A DNA stretch of 64,000 nucleotides from Variovorax sp. PAMC 28711. Lineage in GTDB: Bacteria; Pseudomonadota; Gammaproteobacteria; Burkholderiales; Burkholderiaceae_C. Below the pieces are notes generated by a model. That model saw only the letters and a program-made list of their open reading frames with translations, was not told the origin of the DNA and ran no database searches. Made by a program: the position numbers and the translations under genes. The DNA is taken from NCBI RefSeq assembly GCF_001577265.1, contig NZ_CP014517.1, positions 3,508,501-3,572,500 of the forward strand, read 5' to 3'. Position 1 is the stretch's first letter; the number at the start of each line of letters is the position of its first letter. Of this stretch, positions 29,507 through 37,954 are shown piece after piece.

Positions 29507-30898
29507 ATGACCGATGTGCACGCCCTGTTCGATCTTCAACACCACGCCAGTCGCGAGACGGTAGACGTACCCATCGCCACGCGGCGCGACAGACTGCAGC
29601 GCGTGCGCACGCTGATCGATGTCAACGCGGATGCGCTCGCCGATGCGGTGCAGGCCGACTTCGGGGTGCGTTCGCCGATGTTGACCGAAGTGGCCGATCT
29701 CTTCGTGCTGCGCAACCTGATCGCTCAGCTCTCGCGCAACGTCGCGCGCTGGAGCAGACCGCAGCGCGTGTCCACGCCGATCTACCTCCAGCCTGCGCGC
29801 GCCTGCATTCAGCGCCAGCCGCTGGGCGTGGTCGGCGTGATCGCGCCGTGGAACTACCCACTGCAGTTGTCCCTCGGCCCTGCAGCCACCGCGCTCGCAG
29901 CGGGCAATCGCGTGATGCTCAAGCCGAGCGAGCTCACGCCGCGCACCTCGGCATTGCTGGCCGACCTCGTGGCCGCGTCGTTCGCACCCGATGAATTCAC
30001 CGTGGTGCAGGGCGATGGCGCGTTGGCGGCGCAGTTCTCGGCCTTGCCGTTCGACCATCTCTTTTTCACCGGCTCGACGGCGGTTGGCCGCAAGGTCGCG
30101 CAGGCCGCAGCGGCCAACCTCACCCCGACCACGCTCGAGCTCGGCGGCAAGTCGCCATGCATCGTCGATGTCTCGGCCGATCTCGACACCGCCGCACTGC
30201 GCATCGCGCACGGCAAGTTGCTCAACGCCGGCCAGACCTGCATCGCGCCCGACTACGTGCTGCTGCCGCGCGGTCGCGAAACGGATTTTGCCGATGCGTG
30301 GCGGCGTGCCGTGGCGCGGCTCTTTCCGCAGATCGTGGGCAGCGCCGACTACGCATCGGTCCTCACCGCGGCCCACTACGCGCGGTTGAACGCGCTGCTG
30401 GACGAAGCGCGCGGGGAGGGCGCGCGCATCGAGCAGGCGGCCTCGGGCGACGCGACGCGCCAAATGGCGCCGGCGCTGGTGTTCGGCGCGCAAGCCGGGC
30501 AGCGTCTGCTGCGGGAAGAAATCTTCGGCCCCATCCTGCCGGTGCTGCCGTGCGACAGCACCGACGAAGCGGTGCGCTACATCAACGCCCGGCCGCGGCC
30601 GCTCGCGCTCTACTGGTTCGGCACCGACACTGCCGCGCGCGACCGCGTGCTGGCGCAAACCGTGAGCGGCGGGGTGACGGTGAACGACACGCTGCTGCAC
30701 GTCGCCCACGACAACCTGCCCTTCGGCGGCATCGGCGAAAGCGGCATGGGCTCGTACCACGGCGAGGCCGGCTTTCTGCGCTTCACGCAGCAGAAATCGG
30801 TGCTGGTGCAGTCGCGCTGGTCGGGCGGCGCGATGCTCTATCCGCCGTACGGGCCGCGCTTTCGGCGAATGATGGGCTTGCTGCGCAAACTGGCCTGA
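29507..30898 (+). CDS. Coniferyl-aldehyde-dehydrogenase-like aldehyde dehydrogenase
   Basis: The 463-residue ALDH has PWNYPLQL, the catalytic Glu in TLELGGKSP and the nucleophile in LLNAGQTCIAPDYVL. The C-terminal hydrophobic tail (GAMLYPPYGPRFRRMMGLLRKLA) is typical of the CalB/fatty-aldehyde branch. The FFTGSTAVGRKVA cofactor loop is present. The substrate is unknown. Its TGA abuts the convergent stop of the next gene in TGATCA. Confidence 0.88.
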   Translation: MTDVHALFDLQHHASRETVDVPIATRRDRLQRVRTLIDVNADALADAVQADFGVRSPMLTEVADLFVLRNLIAQLSRNVARWSRPQRVSTPIYLQPARACIQRQPLGVVGVIAPWNYPLQLSLGPAATALAAGNRVMLKPSELTPRTSALLADLVAASFAPDEFTVVQGDGALAAQFSALPFDHLFFTGSTAVGRKVAQAAAANLTPTTLELGGKSPCIVDVSADLDTAALRIAHGKLLNAGQTCIAPDYVLLPRGRETDFADAWRRAVARLFPQIVGSADYASVLTAAHYARLNALLDEARGEGARIEQAASGDATRQMAPALVFGAQAGQRLLREEIFGPILPVLPCDSTDEAVRYINARPRPLALYWFGTDTAARDRVLAQTVSGGVTVNDTLLHVAHDNLPFGGIGESGMGSYHGEAGFLRFTQQKSVLVQSRWSGGAMLYPPYGPRFRRMMGLLRKLA

Positions 30899-31294
30899 TC
30901 AGACCAGCGACGCCGCGTTCTTCAGCACGTAGTCGCAGGCCTTCGTCTTGAGCTTGCCCGAGATGCCTTTCAGGTTCAACGACTTGCCGTCGTCGCCCAT
31001 CAGCATGCCCTTGGCGCCGTTCGCGTAGCCGGTCTGCTGCTGCTTCTGGCCGGTGATCATGCCCATCAGCTTGTCCTTCACGCCGCCGGCGGCATCGGCG
31101 CTCAGGTAGTTGTTCTTCACGCAGTACTGCAGCACGCCGGCAGCGTTGCCGATGCTGCTCTGGCCCATCGCGGGCATCGCGTAGTTGCCGGCCTGCGATT
31201 TCAGGCTGTCGAGCAGGTTGTTGGCGTGGGCCGGTGCACCGATCGCGAGCACGGCAGCGGCGACGAGAGCGGAGAAAGTGGCTTTGACTTGCAT
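30899..31294 (-). CDS. DUF2501 (YjjA-like) exported protein
   Basis: The 131-residue protein has a signal peptide (MQVKATFSALVAAAVLAIGAPAHA) and a conserved body with two Cys (QYCVKNNYLS, KTKACDYVL) characteristic of DUF2501. Function is unknown. It lies downstream of the AraC regulator on the same strand, with about 59 bp between. Confidence 0.85.
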   Translation of the reverse strand: MQVKATFSALVAAAVLAIGAPAHANNLLDSLKSQAGNYAMPAMGQSSIGNAAGVLQYCVKNNYLSADAAGGVKDKLMGMITGQKQQQTGYANGAKGMLMGDDGKSLNLKGISGKLKTKACDYVLKNAASLV

Positions 31295-31353
31295 GGTGAT
31301 TCCCTTCCAATTGAAATGACAGAGTGCGCCTTCAGGCGCGGACGGAGCGGGCC

Positions 31354-32196
31354 TTACAGCCTCTTCTTGTGTTGGAACGCGGTGGGCGACTGTCCCGTCG
31401 CGGCCTTGAACATCGCGCAGAAGGCGCTGTCGGTCGAGTAGCCGCTGGCCGACGCCACCTGGCTCACCGGCATGCCGCGCGCCAGCAACGGCAGCGCGTG
31501 CGCCATGACGGCCTGCTGGCGCCATTGTTGCCAGCTGGTGCCCAGCTGCTGCTGGAACAGGCGCGCCACGGTGCGCTCGCTGGCGCCGATGGTGACGGCG
31601 CGCTCGGCCAGCGTCGCGCGATCGGCCGGATTGCGCAGCAGGGCCTCGCACAGCTGGCGCAGGCGCTTGTCGGTCGGCAGCGGCACGTCGATGCGGATCT
31701 GCGTGGCGCGTTCGAGCTCGTTGATCAACAGCGGCGCGATCATGCGTTCGCGCTGTGGCGCTTCGGGGTCGCGCGGCGGCAGGCCGTCGGGCGTGGTGTC
31801 GAGCGCCAGCATCAGCGCACGCATCAGCGGGCTGATCTCCAGCACCTCGCACTTTTCCCAGGCGGGCGCCAGCCAGGCATGCAGGTACACGGTGCGCAGC
31901 TCGGCATCTTCGATGAGCGTGATGCTGTGCGGCATGTCGGCCGGCACCCAGAGCGCACGCGAGGGCGGCACGATGTAGCTGCCATCTTCCGTGCTCAGGC
32001 GGATCACGCCCCGCGTCGAAAACGTCAGCTGCGGCCAAGGGTGCTGGTGCAATTCGACCCGCGTGGCGGCCTTGAGTAAATGCTCCTTGGCACGCAGCGG
32101 CCGCACGGCATCGGGTGCGTAGAGATGCGGGGTGAGCGGACCGACGCTGATGGTCGGCGCCGAACTCATGGCCGCGGCGGTGGCGGGTGCTGTCAT
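31354..32196 (-). CDS. AraC family transcriptional regulator
   Basis: About 280 residues: an N-terminal cupin sensor (VELHQHPWPQLTFSTRGVIRL ... PPSRALWVPADMPHSI) and a C-terminal double helix-turn-helix (ERAVTIGASERTVARLFQQQLGTSWQQWRQQ ... VSQVASASGYSTDSAFCAMFKAATGQSPTAFQ). It is divergent from the MFS gene 90 bp away, its likely target. Start is uncertain: ATG 32196 or ATG 32169, neither with a clear Shine-Dalgarno. Confidence 0.9.
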   Translation of the reverse strand: MTAPATAAAMSSAPTISVGPLTPHLYAPDAVRPLRAKEHLLKAATRVELHQHPWPQLTFSTRGVIRLSTEDGSYIVPPSRALWVPADMPHSITLIEDAELRTVYLHAWLAPAWEKCEVLEISPLMRALMLALDTTPDGLPPRDPEAPQRERMIAPLLINELERATQIRIDVPLPTDKRLRQLCEALLRNPADRATLAERAVTIGASERTVARLFQQQLGTSWQQWRQQAVMAHALPLLARGMPVSQVASASGYSTDSAFCAMFKAATGQSPTAFQHKKRL

Positions 32197-32285
32197 GGTT
32201 TCGACAAATGTTGGCGCGGTATCGCCATTCTGCCGCCCGATCGCCGCATACGATCGGTCCCCGCTCCGCATTTTTGTAGCAAGTC

Positions 32286-33539
32286 ATGTCGTCATCCGCT
32301 CCCGCCGTTTTTCCGACCACCCTGCGCACCGACGCCAAGTTGATCGGCCTGGTCGGGCTGGCGCATGCCATCAGCCACTTCAGCCAGCTCATCCTCGCGC
32401 CGCTGTTTCCCTGGCTGAAGGACGCCTTCAACGTGAGCTACACCGAGCTCGGCGCGGTGCTCACCGTCTTCTTCGTGGTGTCGTGCATCGTGCAGGCGGC
32501 CTCGGGCTTCATCGTCGACAAGCTGGGCCCGCGGCCGGTGCTCTTCGTCGGGTTGGGTGCGTTGGGGCTGGCGGCGTTCGGCTACGCGCTGGCGACCAGC
32601 TACTGGATGCTGCTCGCCTTTGCGGTGCTCGGCGGCATCGGCAACGGCGTGTTTCATCCGGTCGACTACACGCTGTTCAATCGCAAGGTCGCGCCGACCC
32701 GGCTGGGCCACGCCTACAGCGTGCACGGCATCACCGGGAGCCTGGGCTGGGCGCTGGCACCGGCCTTCGTGGTGCCGATCGCCATCGCGTTCTCGTGGCG
32801 GGTCGCGCTCGCTTCGGCGGGTGTTCTCGCCCTCGTCGTGCTGCTCGTGCTGTGGCTGTATCGCAGCGTGCTGTCGCTCGACGTGCAGGCCGTGCACAAG
32901 GCAACGGGTCAGGGCGAGCCGGCACCGGTCGGCGGGGAGTTCGATTTCCTGCGCATTCCCGCGGTGTGGATGTGCTTCGGCTTCTTCTTCTTCTATGCCG
33001 CGGTGATCAGCGTGGTGCAGACCTTCGCGCCGGCCGCGGCCGGCCACCTGCACCAGGTGCCGCTGGCGCTTGTGGCGATCTGCCTCACGGTCTACATGGT
33101 CGCGAGCGCCGCCGGCATGGTGCTCGGCGGCTTTCTCGCCTCGGACCCGACGCGTTGCGAGCGCATCGTCGGCGCCGGCTTCGGCGTCGCCTGCGCGTTG
33201 GCGCTGGTGCTGGCGTTCGCGAGCTTTCCGCCGCTGTGGGTGCCGGTGATCTTCGGCGCGATGGGCTTCGCATCGGGCATCGCGGGGCCGTCGCGTGACC
33301 TGCTGGTCAAGCGCTCCACACCGCCGAATGCGACGGGCCGCGTCTACGGCGTCGTCTATGCCGGGCTCGACATCGGGCAGGCGATGGCGCCGCTGGTCTT
33401 CGGGCGCCTCATGGACAACGGCCAGTACAGCAGCGTGATCCTCGGGCTGGCGCTGGTGCAGGGCGTGCTGATCGCCAGCGCGTTCAACGTGACGCGTGTG
33501 CGCCGCACGACGCTGTCGCCTGTCGCGGTTTCGGTTTGA
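32286..33539 (+). CDS. MFS transporter
   Basis: The 417-residue permease has about 12 hydrophobic segments and resembles the FsmR/fosmidomycin-resistance-like branch (GLAHAISHFSQLILAPLFPWLKDAFNVSYTELG). The central loop is short. Probably controlled by the divergent AraC regulator; substrate unknown. Its stop overlaps the next start. Confidence 0.88.
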   Translation: MSSSAPAVFPTTLRTDAKLIGLVGLAHAISHFSQLILAPLFPWLKDAFNVSYTELGAVLTVFFVVSCIVQAASGFIVDKLGPRPVLFVGLGALGLAAFGYALATSYWMLLAFAVLGGIGNGVFHPVDYTLFNRKVAPTRLGHAYSVHGITGSLGWALAPAFVVPIAIAFSWRVALASAGVLALVVLLVLWLYRSVLSLDVQAVHKATGQGEPAPVGGEFDFLRIPAVWMCFGFFFFYAAVISVVQTFAPAAAGHLHQVPLALVAICLTVYMVASAAGMVLGGFLASDPTRCERIVGAGFGVACALALVLAFASFPPLWVPVIFGAMGFASGIAGPSRDLLVKRSTPPNATGRVYGVVYAGLDIGQAMAPLVFGRLMDNGQYSSVILGLALVQGVLIASAFNVTRVRRTTLSPVAVSV

Positions 33540-34282
33540 GTCTCTACCTCGTTGTTGCGCTGGGCGCGGTCCTCGCGGGCTTCGTGCAGGGGCTGTCGGG
33601 CTTCGCGTTCGGCCTGGTCGCGATGTCGGTCTGGGCCTGGACGGTCGACCCGAAACTGGCCGCGGTGCTCTCCACCTTCGGCGCACTGGTCGGCCAGGTG
33701 ATCGCGGCGGTCACGGTGCGGCGCGGGTTCGACAAGCGGCTGCTGCTGCCTTTCGTGATCGGCGGCCTCGCTGGCGTGCCGATCGGCATCTGGCTGCTGC
33801 CGCGGCTCGACGTGGCGGTTTTCAAGGCCTGCCTGGGTGGCCTGCTGGTGCCTTGGTGCCTGGCGATGCTGTTCGCACGCAATCTGCCACGCATCACCGG
33901 CGGTGGGCGCATCTCGGATGGCATCGTCGGGTTTCTCGGCGGCATCTGCGGTGGCGTCGGCGGGTTCACCGGCCCGGTCCCGACGCTGTGGTGCACCCTG
34001 CGCGGGCTGGACCGCGATGTGCAGCGCGCGGTGGTGCAGAACTTCAACCTCTCGATGTTGGCAGTCGCCTTCGCACTGCAGGTGGGCGCCGGCCATGTCG
34101 GCCTGGCAATGCTGCCGATGCTCGCCATCGTCGCGGTGTGCGTGCTCGTGCCGGTGCTGCTCGGCGCGCGGCTCTATGTCGGCATCAGCGACGCGCGGTT
34201 CCGGCAGATCGTGCTGGGGCTGCTCACGCTGTCGGGCGTCGCGCTGCTGATGGCGTCAGTGCCGGAGCTGTTGCGGCGCTGA
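33536..34282 (+). CDS. TSUP (TauE/SafE) family permease
   Basis: The 248-residue protein has about eight hydrophobic segments and the TSUP pattern GFVQGLSGFAFGLVAMSVWAW with the repeated GFLGGICGGVGGFTGP. It starts at TTG 33536, overlapping the MFS stop (TTGA), so the two are coupled. Such proteins export sulfite, sulfoacetate or other small anions; the substrate is unknown. Confidence 0.85.
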   Translation: MSLYLVVALGAVLAGFVQGLSGFAFGLVAMSVWAWTVDPKLAAVLSTFGALVGQVIAAVTVRRGFDKRLLLPFVIGGLAGVPIGIWLLPRLDVAVFKACLGGLLVPWCLAMLFARNLPRITGGGRISDGIVGFLGGICGGVGGFTGPVPTLWCTLRGLDRDVQRAVVQNFNLSMLAVAFALQVGAGHVGLAMLPMLAIVAVCVLVPVLLGARLYVGISDARFRQIVLGLLTLSGVALLMASVPELLRR

Positions 34283-34300
34283 TCACCCTCGGTCGGCACG

Positions 34301-34810
34301 TCAGACCGCCAGCAGCGCGTCGACCTTCCGCAACCCTTCGATCGTCTTCACACAGGCTTCGGCCGCTTCGGTGCCCTTGATGGCGAAGTGGCGGTGGAAA
34401 TATTTGCGGTGCTCCACATGCTCGTGGAAATGGTGCGGCGTGAGCACGGCCGACAGCATCGGCACGCCGGTTTCGAGCTGCAGCTTCATCAGCGCTTCGA
34501 CGACGGTGCTCGCGACGAAGTCGTGGCGGTAGATGCCGCCGTCGACCACCAGTGCGCAGCCCACAATGGCGGCGTACTTGCCCGAATTGGCGAGGCGCTT
34601 GGCGTGCAGCGGGATTTCGAAGGCGCCCGGCACGTCGAACACATCGATGGTGTCGGCCGGCACGCCGAGGCGCGCCATCTCCGCGAGAAAGGCGTCGCGC
34701 GCCTGGTGGACGATGTCCGAATGCCACTGCGCTTCGACGAAGGCAATGCGCTTGCCCTCCGCGCCCGAAGACGGCATGGCGGACAAGGGAAGGTCGTTGA
34801 TCTGACTCAT
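34301..34810 (-). CDS. ribH2: 6,7-dimethyl-8-ribityllumazine synthase, type II (RibH2)
   Basis: The 169-residue enzyme closely follows the Brucella RibH2 pattern: FVEAQWHSDIVHQARDAF, FDVPGAFEIPLHAKRL, GCALVVDGGIYRHDFVAS and SAVLTPHHFHEHVEHRKYFHRHFAIKGTEAA. It condenses the ribityl-aminouracil with dihydroxybutanone phosphate in riboflavin synthesis. The gene stands away from other rib genes and carries its own FMN riboswitch, suggesting a second, flavin-regulated copy beside a housekeeping RibH elsewhere (inference). Confidence 0.93.
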   Translation of the reverse strand: MSQINDLPLSAMPSSGAEGKRIAFVEAQWHSDIVHQARDAFLAEMARLGVPADTIDVFDVPGAFEIPLHAKRLANSGKYAAIVGCALVVDGGIYRHDFVASTVVEALMKLQLETGVPMLSAVLTPHHFHEHVEHRKYFHRHFAIKGTEAAEACVKTIEGLRKVDALLAV

Positions 34811-34908
34811 GGTGCCTCTTCATAAAAAAGCAGGTTTCCTGAATCAGGGCGCACGAAGCCGCAGGCAAGCCGACGCGCACAGACGCGCGCGGCACCGCCG
34901 ACGTTTTC

Positions 34909-35062
<154 letters not shown>

Positions 35063-35164
35063 TGTGCCGGCTTTCACCGGCACGAGGCAGATTTTAGGGA
35101 CGGCGCGCAGGCCCTGCTGTCACGCAAGCGGCAAGACCTCACAGGCCGCGCGCGTCTGCGTACC

Positions 35165-36262
35165 TCACCGCGCAACAAGGAACTGGGTCATGCGCTGCAG
35201 CTCGTCGTCGAGCGCCGAACGGAACGCGGGGCCGAGCGGCTTTCCGTGGGCATAGCCGAAGGTGGGCTGCAGCTTTTCACCGCTGGATGCGACGTTGGCC
35301 CAGCCGATCACCCGGTCGTGCCAGAGCAGGGGCAACGCATAGTGACCGAACCGGCGCTTCGGTGCGGGCGTGTAAGCCTCCAGCTTGTACGTCCAGTCCC
35401 AAAACAGGGTGAAGCGCCGGCGGTCCCACACGACCGGGTCGAAGGGCGCCAGCAGGCGCACGGCGTCGTCGGGTGCATGCCGCCGCGAGCGCGGTCTTTC
35501 GTCCGCGGGCCAGTACCAGGTCGTGCCGTCGAGGCGAACGCTGGCGAGCACTTCGCGCGCCTCGCGCAAGGCCGCCTGGCTCTGCGCGGCCAGATGCGGC
35601 GCGCCGTAGCCGAGCAGGCGCACAAGGTAGGTGAGGCTCGCGGCGGGCAGCGGTGCGTACTTGCGCACGATGAGTTCGAGCAGCGCCGCAGCGCGCATCG
35701 CGCGGCCTTGCGCGCTGTCGTCGATCGGCGGCGCATGCGCGACCGCGGCGTAAATGCGCGTGCCGCTCTCGCGCCGCACCACGCGCAGCATTCCGCGGTA
35801 GTGCATGCCGTCGAGCAGTTGGGTGCCCGCATTGCTCGAGCCGCCCCAGTAGTTGGTGACGCGGCCATGCGCGAAATGCGCATCGACCTCGCGCGGATGC
35901 ACTTCGCCGCGTTCTCGCACAAAGGCCAGCACGTCGACCGCTTGGCGACGCGTGGCGGCGTCCCACGGCTTTCGCGTGCCTTCGCGGGGGTGCAGGAGCG
36001 CCAGGTGCTCGCGCGGCAGGAAGCCGTAGTTGACGAGGCAGTCTTCCTCGATGTCCAGACTTGCATAGCGGCGCGCCAGATCACCGGCGCGGTAGTCCTT
36101 GACGCGATGGCGCAGCGTGAGGTCCTGCGCGCGGGCCGGCGCACGGATGGGGTCGGCCTGCACGAAGCCCAGGCGCTGGATGGCGCGCGGCAGCGTCGTG
36201 GGCTTGAAGAGCGTGCGGGCGATGGCGTAGCGGCGCAGGTCGTCGAGGGCGGGGTTCGGCAT
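35165..36262 (-). CDS. YcaQ/AlkZ-like winged-helix protein (HTH_42)
   Basis: The 365-residue protein shows the YcaQ-family architecture: an N-terminal segment YAIARTLFKPTTLPRAIQRLGFVQADPI, a winged-helix repeat region, and RLLAPFDPVVWDRRRFTLFWDWTYKLEAYTPAPKRRFGHYALPLLWHDRVIG at the C-terminus. AlkZ and YcaQ are DNA glycosylases that unhook interstrand crosslinks; the QxD-type catalytic segment appears as VQAD. Activity here is inference. Confidence 0.85.
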   Translation of the reverse strand: MPNPALDDLRRYAIARTLFKPTTLPRAIQRLGFVQADPIRAPARAQDLTLRHRVKDYRAGDLARRYASLDIEEDCLVNYGFLPREHLALLHPREGTRKPWDAATRRQAVDVLAFVRERGEVHPREVDAHFAHGRVTNYWGGSSNAGTQLLDGMHYRGMLRVVRRESGTRIYAAVAHAPPIDDSAQGRAMRAAALLELIVRKYAPLPAASLTYLVRLLGYGAPHLAAQSQAALREAREVLASVRLDGTTWYWPADERPRSRRHAPDDAVRLLAPFDPVVWDRRRFTLFWDWTYKLEAYTPAPKRRFGHYALPLLWHDRVIGWANVASSGEKLQPTFGYAHGKPLGPAFRSALDDELQRMTQFLVAR

Positions 36263-36431
36263 GTTGCAGGATTTTGCAGCGCCGCCGTTCGGGGCGGGGC
36301 CGAAGGCGGTGTGAGTGCTAAGGCCAGCGCGGCATGAGAGTCTTGAACACCTTGCCGCAGTTCGGAACTTTCATTCGGCCATCTGGCAGGATTCGAGAAT
36401 CGACGGTTATCAGAAGAAGGGAGTGTCAAAA

Positions 36432-36869
36432 ATGACGAACGTTTTGGCCAGCCTGCTTTCAAGTAGCGGCTTCCTGGTGCTACTCATCGGATTTTTGTGC
36501 GGTGCTCCCCTGGGGAGCGCAATCAACAAGAACCTTCATGAAGAGCGTGTCCGAGCCTGGCGGGTTGCTCATTCGAGTTTGGTGGGTGGCGGAGTCATGC
36601 TTCTTGCCATCGCTTCCAATCTTTCGCGTATCGATTTGTCTGAACCTCTAAAGGTTCTGACATCGGTAATGCTCTGCATTTCTGTTTGGTCATTCACCTT
36701 CGCGCTCACCTTTGGAGCGTCGAGAGGGCATCGAGGGACAGAACGGGGGACTGGATTTACCGCGGCAATCACCTATACGGCCAACATCACCGGTGTGATC
36801 CTCTCATTGATTTCGATTCTGATGCTCGCCCACGGGGCGGGCGTTCATCTGCGGAACGGTATTTTCTGA
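36432..36869 (+). CDS. Four-helix integral membrane protein, low GC (styrene-oxide-isomerase-like?)
   Basis: The 145-residue protein has four hydrophobic segments: about 8-27, 44-64, 73-96 and 112-134. The start of helix 2, VRAWRVAHSSLVGGG, resembles the W-x-R-AH-S motif of the small styrene oxide isomerase-like membrane family, where the His binds haem. That resemblance is my recollection, not an alignment. GC is visibly low: 45% over 36601-36658 by hand count, against more GC-rich neighbours. This suggests horizontal transfer. AAGGGAG lies about 11 nt upstream of the ATG. Flanking 36263-36431 and 36870-37067 hold no gene I can see. Confidence 0.65.
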   Translation: MTNVLASLLSSSGFLVLLIGFLCGAPLGSAINKNLHEERVRAWRVAHSSLVGGGVMLLAIASNLSRIDLSEPLKVLTSVMLCISVWSFTFALTFGASRGHRGTERGTGFTAAITYTANITGVILSLISILMLAHGAGVHLRNGIF

Positions 36870-37067
36870 ACTTCATGCACGCGAGCAAAAATGCTCCGCC
36901 GTCGGGCCGATCATGTCTTCGGCTTCGCTCGCAGCGGCAGATAAACCTCTGCTCCACCCAGGCTCAGGTCGGTTGGGTACGCTGCGCAGCGAAATAGAGG
37001 AGGAGGCCGCAGGCCGGGGGACATTTGCGGAGCAGCGTGCCCTGCCGGCATGAGCCGCGTCACAAAC

Positions 37068-37946
37068 TTAAACCGCGCTCTTGTGCCGCTCGATGCAAAC
37101 GTCCAGCGTCTCAGCGCCGGGCCGCTGCCACCAGTCCAAGTTCGAGAAGATCTCGACCTCGCTGAACCCTGCGAACCCCGCCGCTTCGACCCATCCGCGA
37201 ATCTTCTTCAGCTCCACCACCCCGTCGCCCATCATCCCGCGGTCGCTGAGCAGGTCGCGCGTGGGCGTGAGCCAGTCGCACACGTGGTACGCGAGGAGCC
37301 GTTCCTTGCCCGCGCGCGCGATCTGCTGCTGCAGCTTCGGGTCCCACCACACGTGGTAGATGTCGAGCGCGACGCCGAGCAGGCCGCTCTTGTCGGGATC
37401 GAGTTCGTCGCAAATGTCGAGCGCGTGCTCAAGCGTGTTGATGCAGGCACGGTCGGCCGCCTGCATCGGGTGCAGCGGTTCGATGGCGAGCGGCATGCCG
37501 ACCTCGCGGGCGTAGTCGAGCGAGGCCGCGATGCCTTCGCGCACTTCACTGCGGGCGCGGGCGATGTCGGTGTAAGCGGCCTGGCCGTCGAGCGCGCCGG
37601 GCAGGGCGCCGACGACCAGCACGAGGCAGGGCGCATCGAGCGTCTTCGCTTCGTCGATGGCGCGGCGGTTGTCGTCGAGCGCGGCCTTCAGCCCAGCTGC
37701 ATCGGGCGCGGGAAAGAAACCGCCGCGGCAGTAGCCCGACAAGACAATGCCGTGCGCCTTCAATTGGGTCGCGACCTTGTCGAGGCCCACGGCAGCGACC
37801 TGGTCGCGCCAGGGGCTGATGGCGCGGATCCCGCGCTCGGCGCATTGGTCGATGATGCGGTCGAGCGGCACTTCGGCGCCCGATTGCTTGCGCACGGTCG
37901 CGGTGTTGATGGAGAGCCAGTCGTGGTTCTGCGAGAAGTCGCGCAT
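37068..37946 (-). CDS. Sugar phosphate isomerase/epimerase family protein (AP endonuclease 2 fold)
   Basis: The 292-residue TIM-barrel protein has the metal-site pattern of the family: Glu in AIEPLHPM, Asp/His in ALDIYHVWWD, His/Asp in AYHVCDW and Glu in FSEVEIFS. Members isomerise or epimerise sugars and cyclitol-derived ketoses, or dehydrate keto-inositol. It is the last gene of a four-gene minus-strand operon (receptor, dehydrogenase, DUF993, this gene) with 8 bp to DUF993. Exact substrate unknown. Confidence 0.9.
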   Translation of the reverse strand: MRDFSQNHDWLSINTATVRKQSGAEVPLDRIIDQCAERGIRAISPWRDQVAAVGLDKVATQLKAHGIVLSGYCRGGFFPAPDAAGLKAALDDNRRAIDEAKTLDAPCLVLVVGALPGALDGQAAYTDIARARSEVREGIAASLDYAREVGMPLAIEPLHPMQAADRACINTLEHALDICDELDPDKSGLLGVALDIYHVWWDPKLQQQIARAGKERLLAYHVCDWLTPTRDLLSDRGMMGDGVVELKKIRGWVEAAGFAGFSEVEIFSNLDWWQRPGAETLDVCIERHKSAV

Positions 37947-37954
37947 GGTCTTGT

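Noticed and set aside
36870..37067. Possible gene remnant between the four-helix protein and the isomerase gene
   Set aside because: Short frames on both strands lack recognisable domains or ribosome sites. I see nothing supportable here beyond repetitive GGAGGAGG-type sequence.
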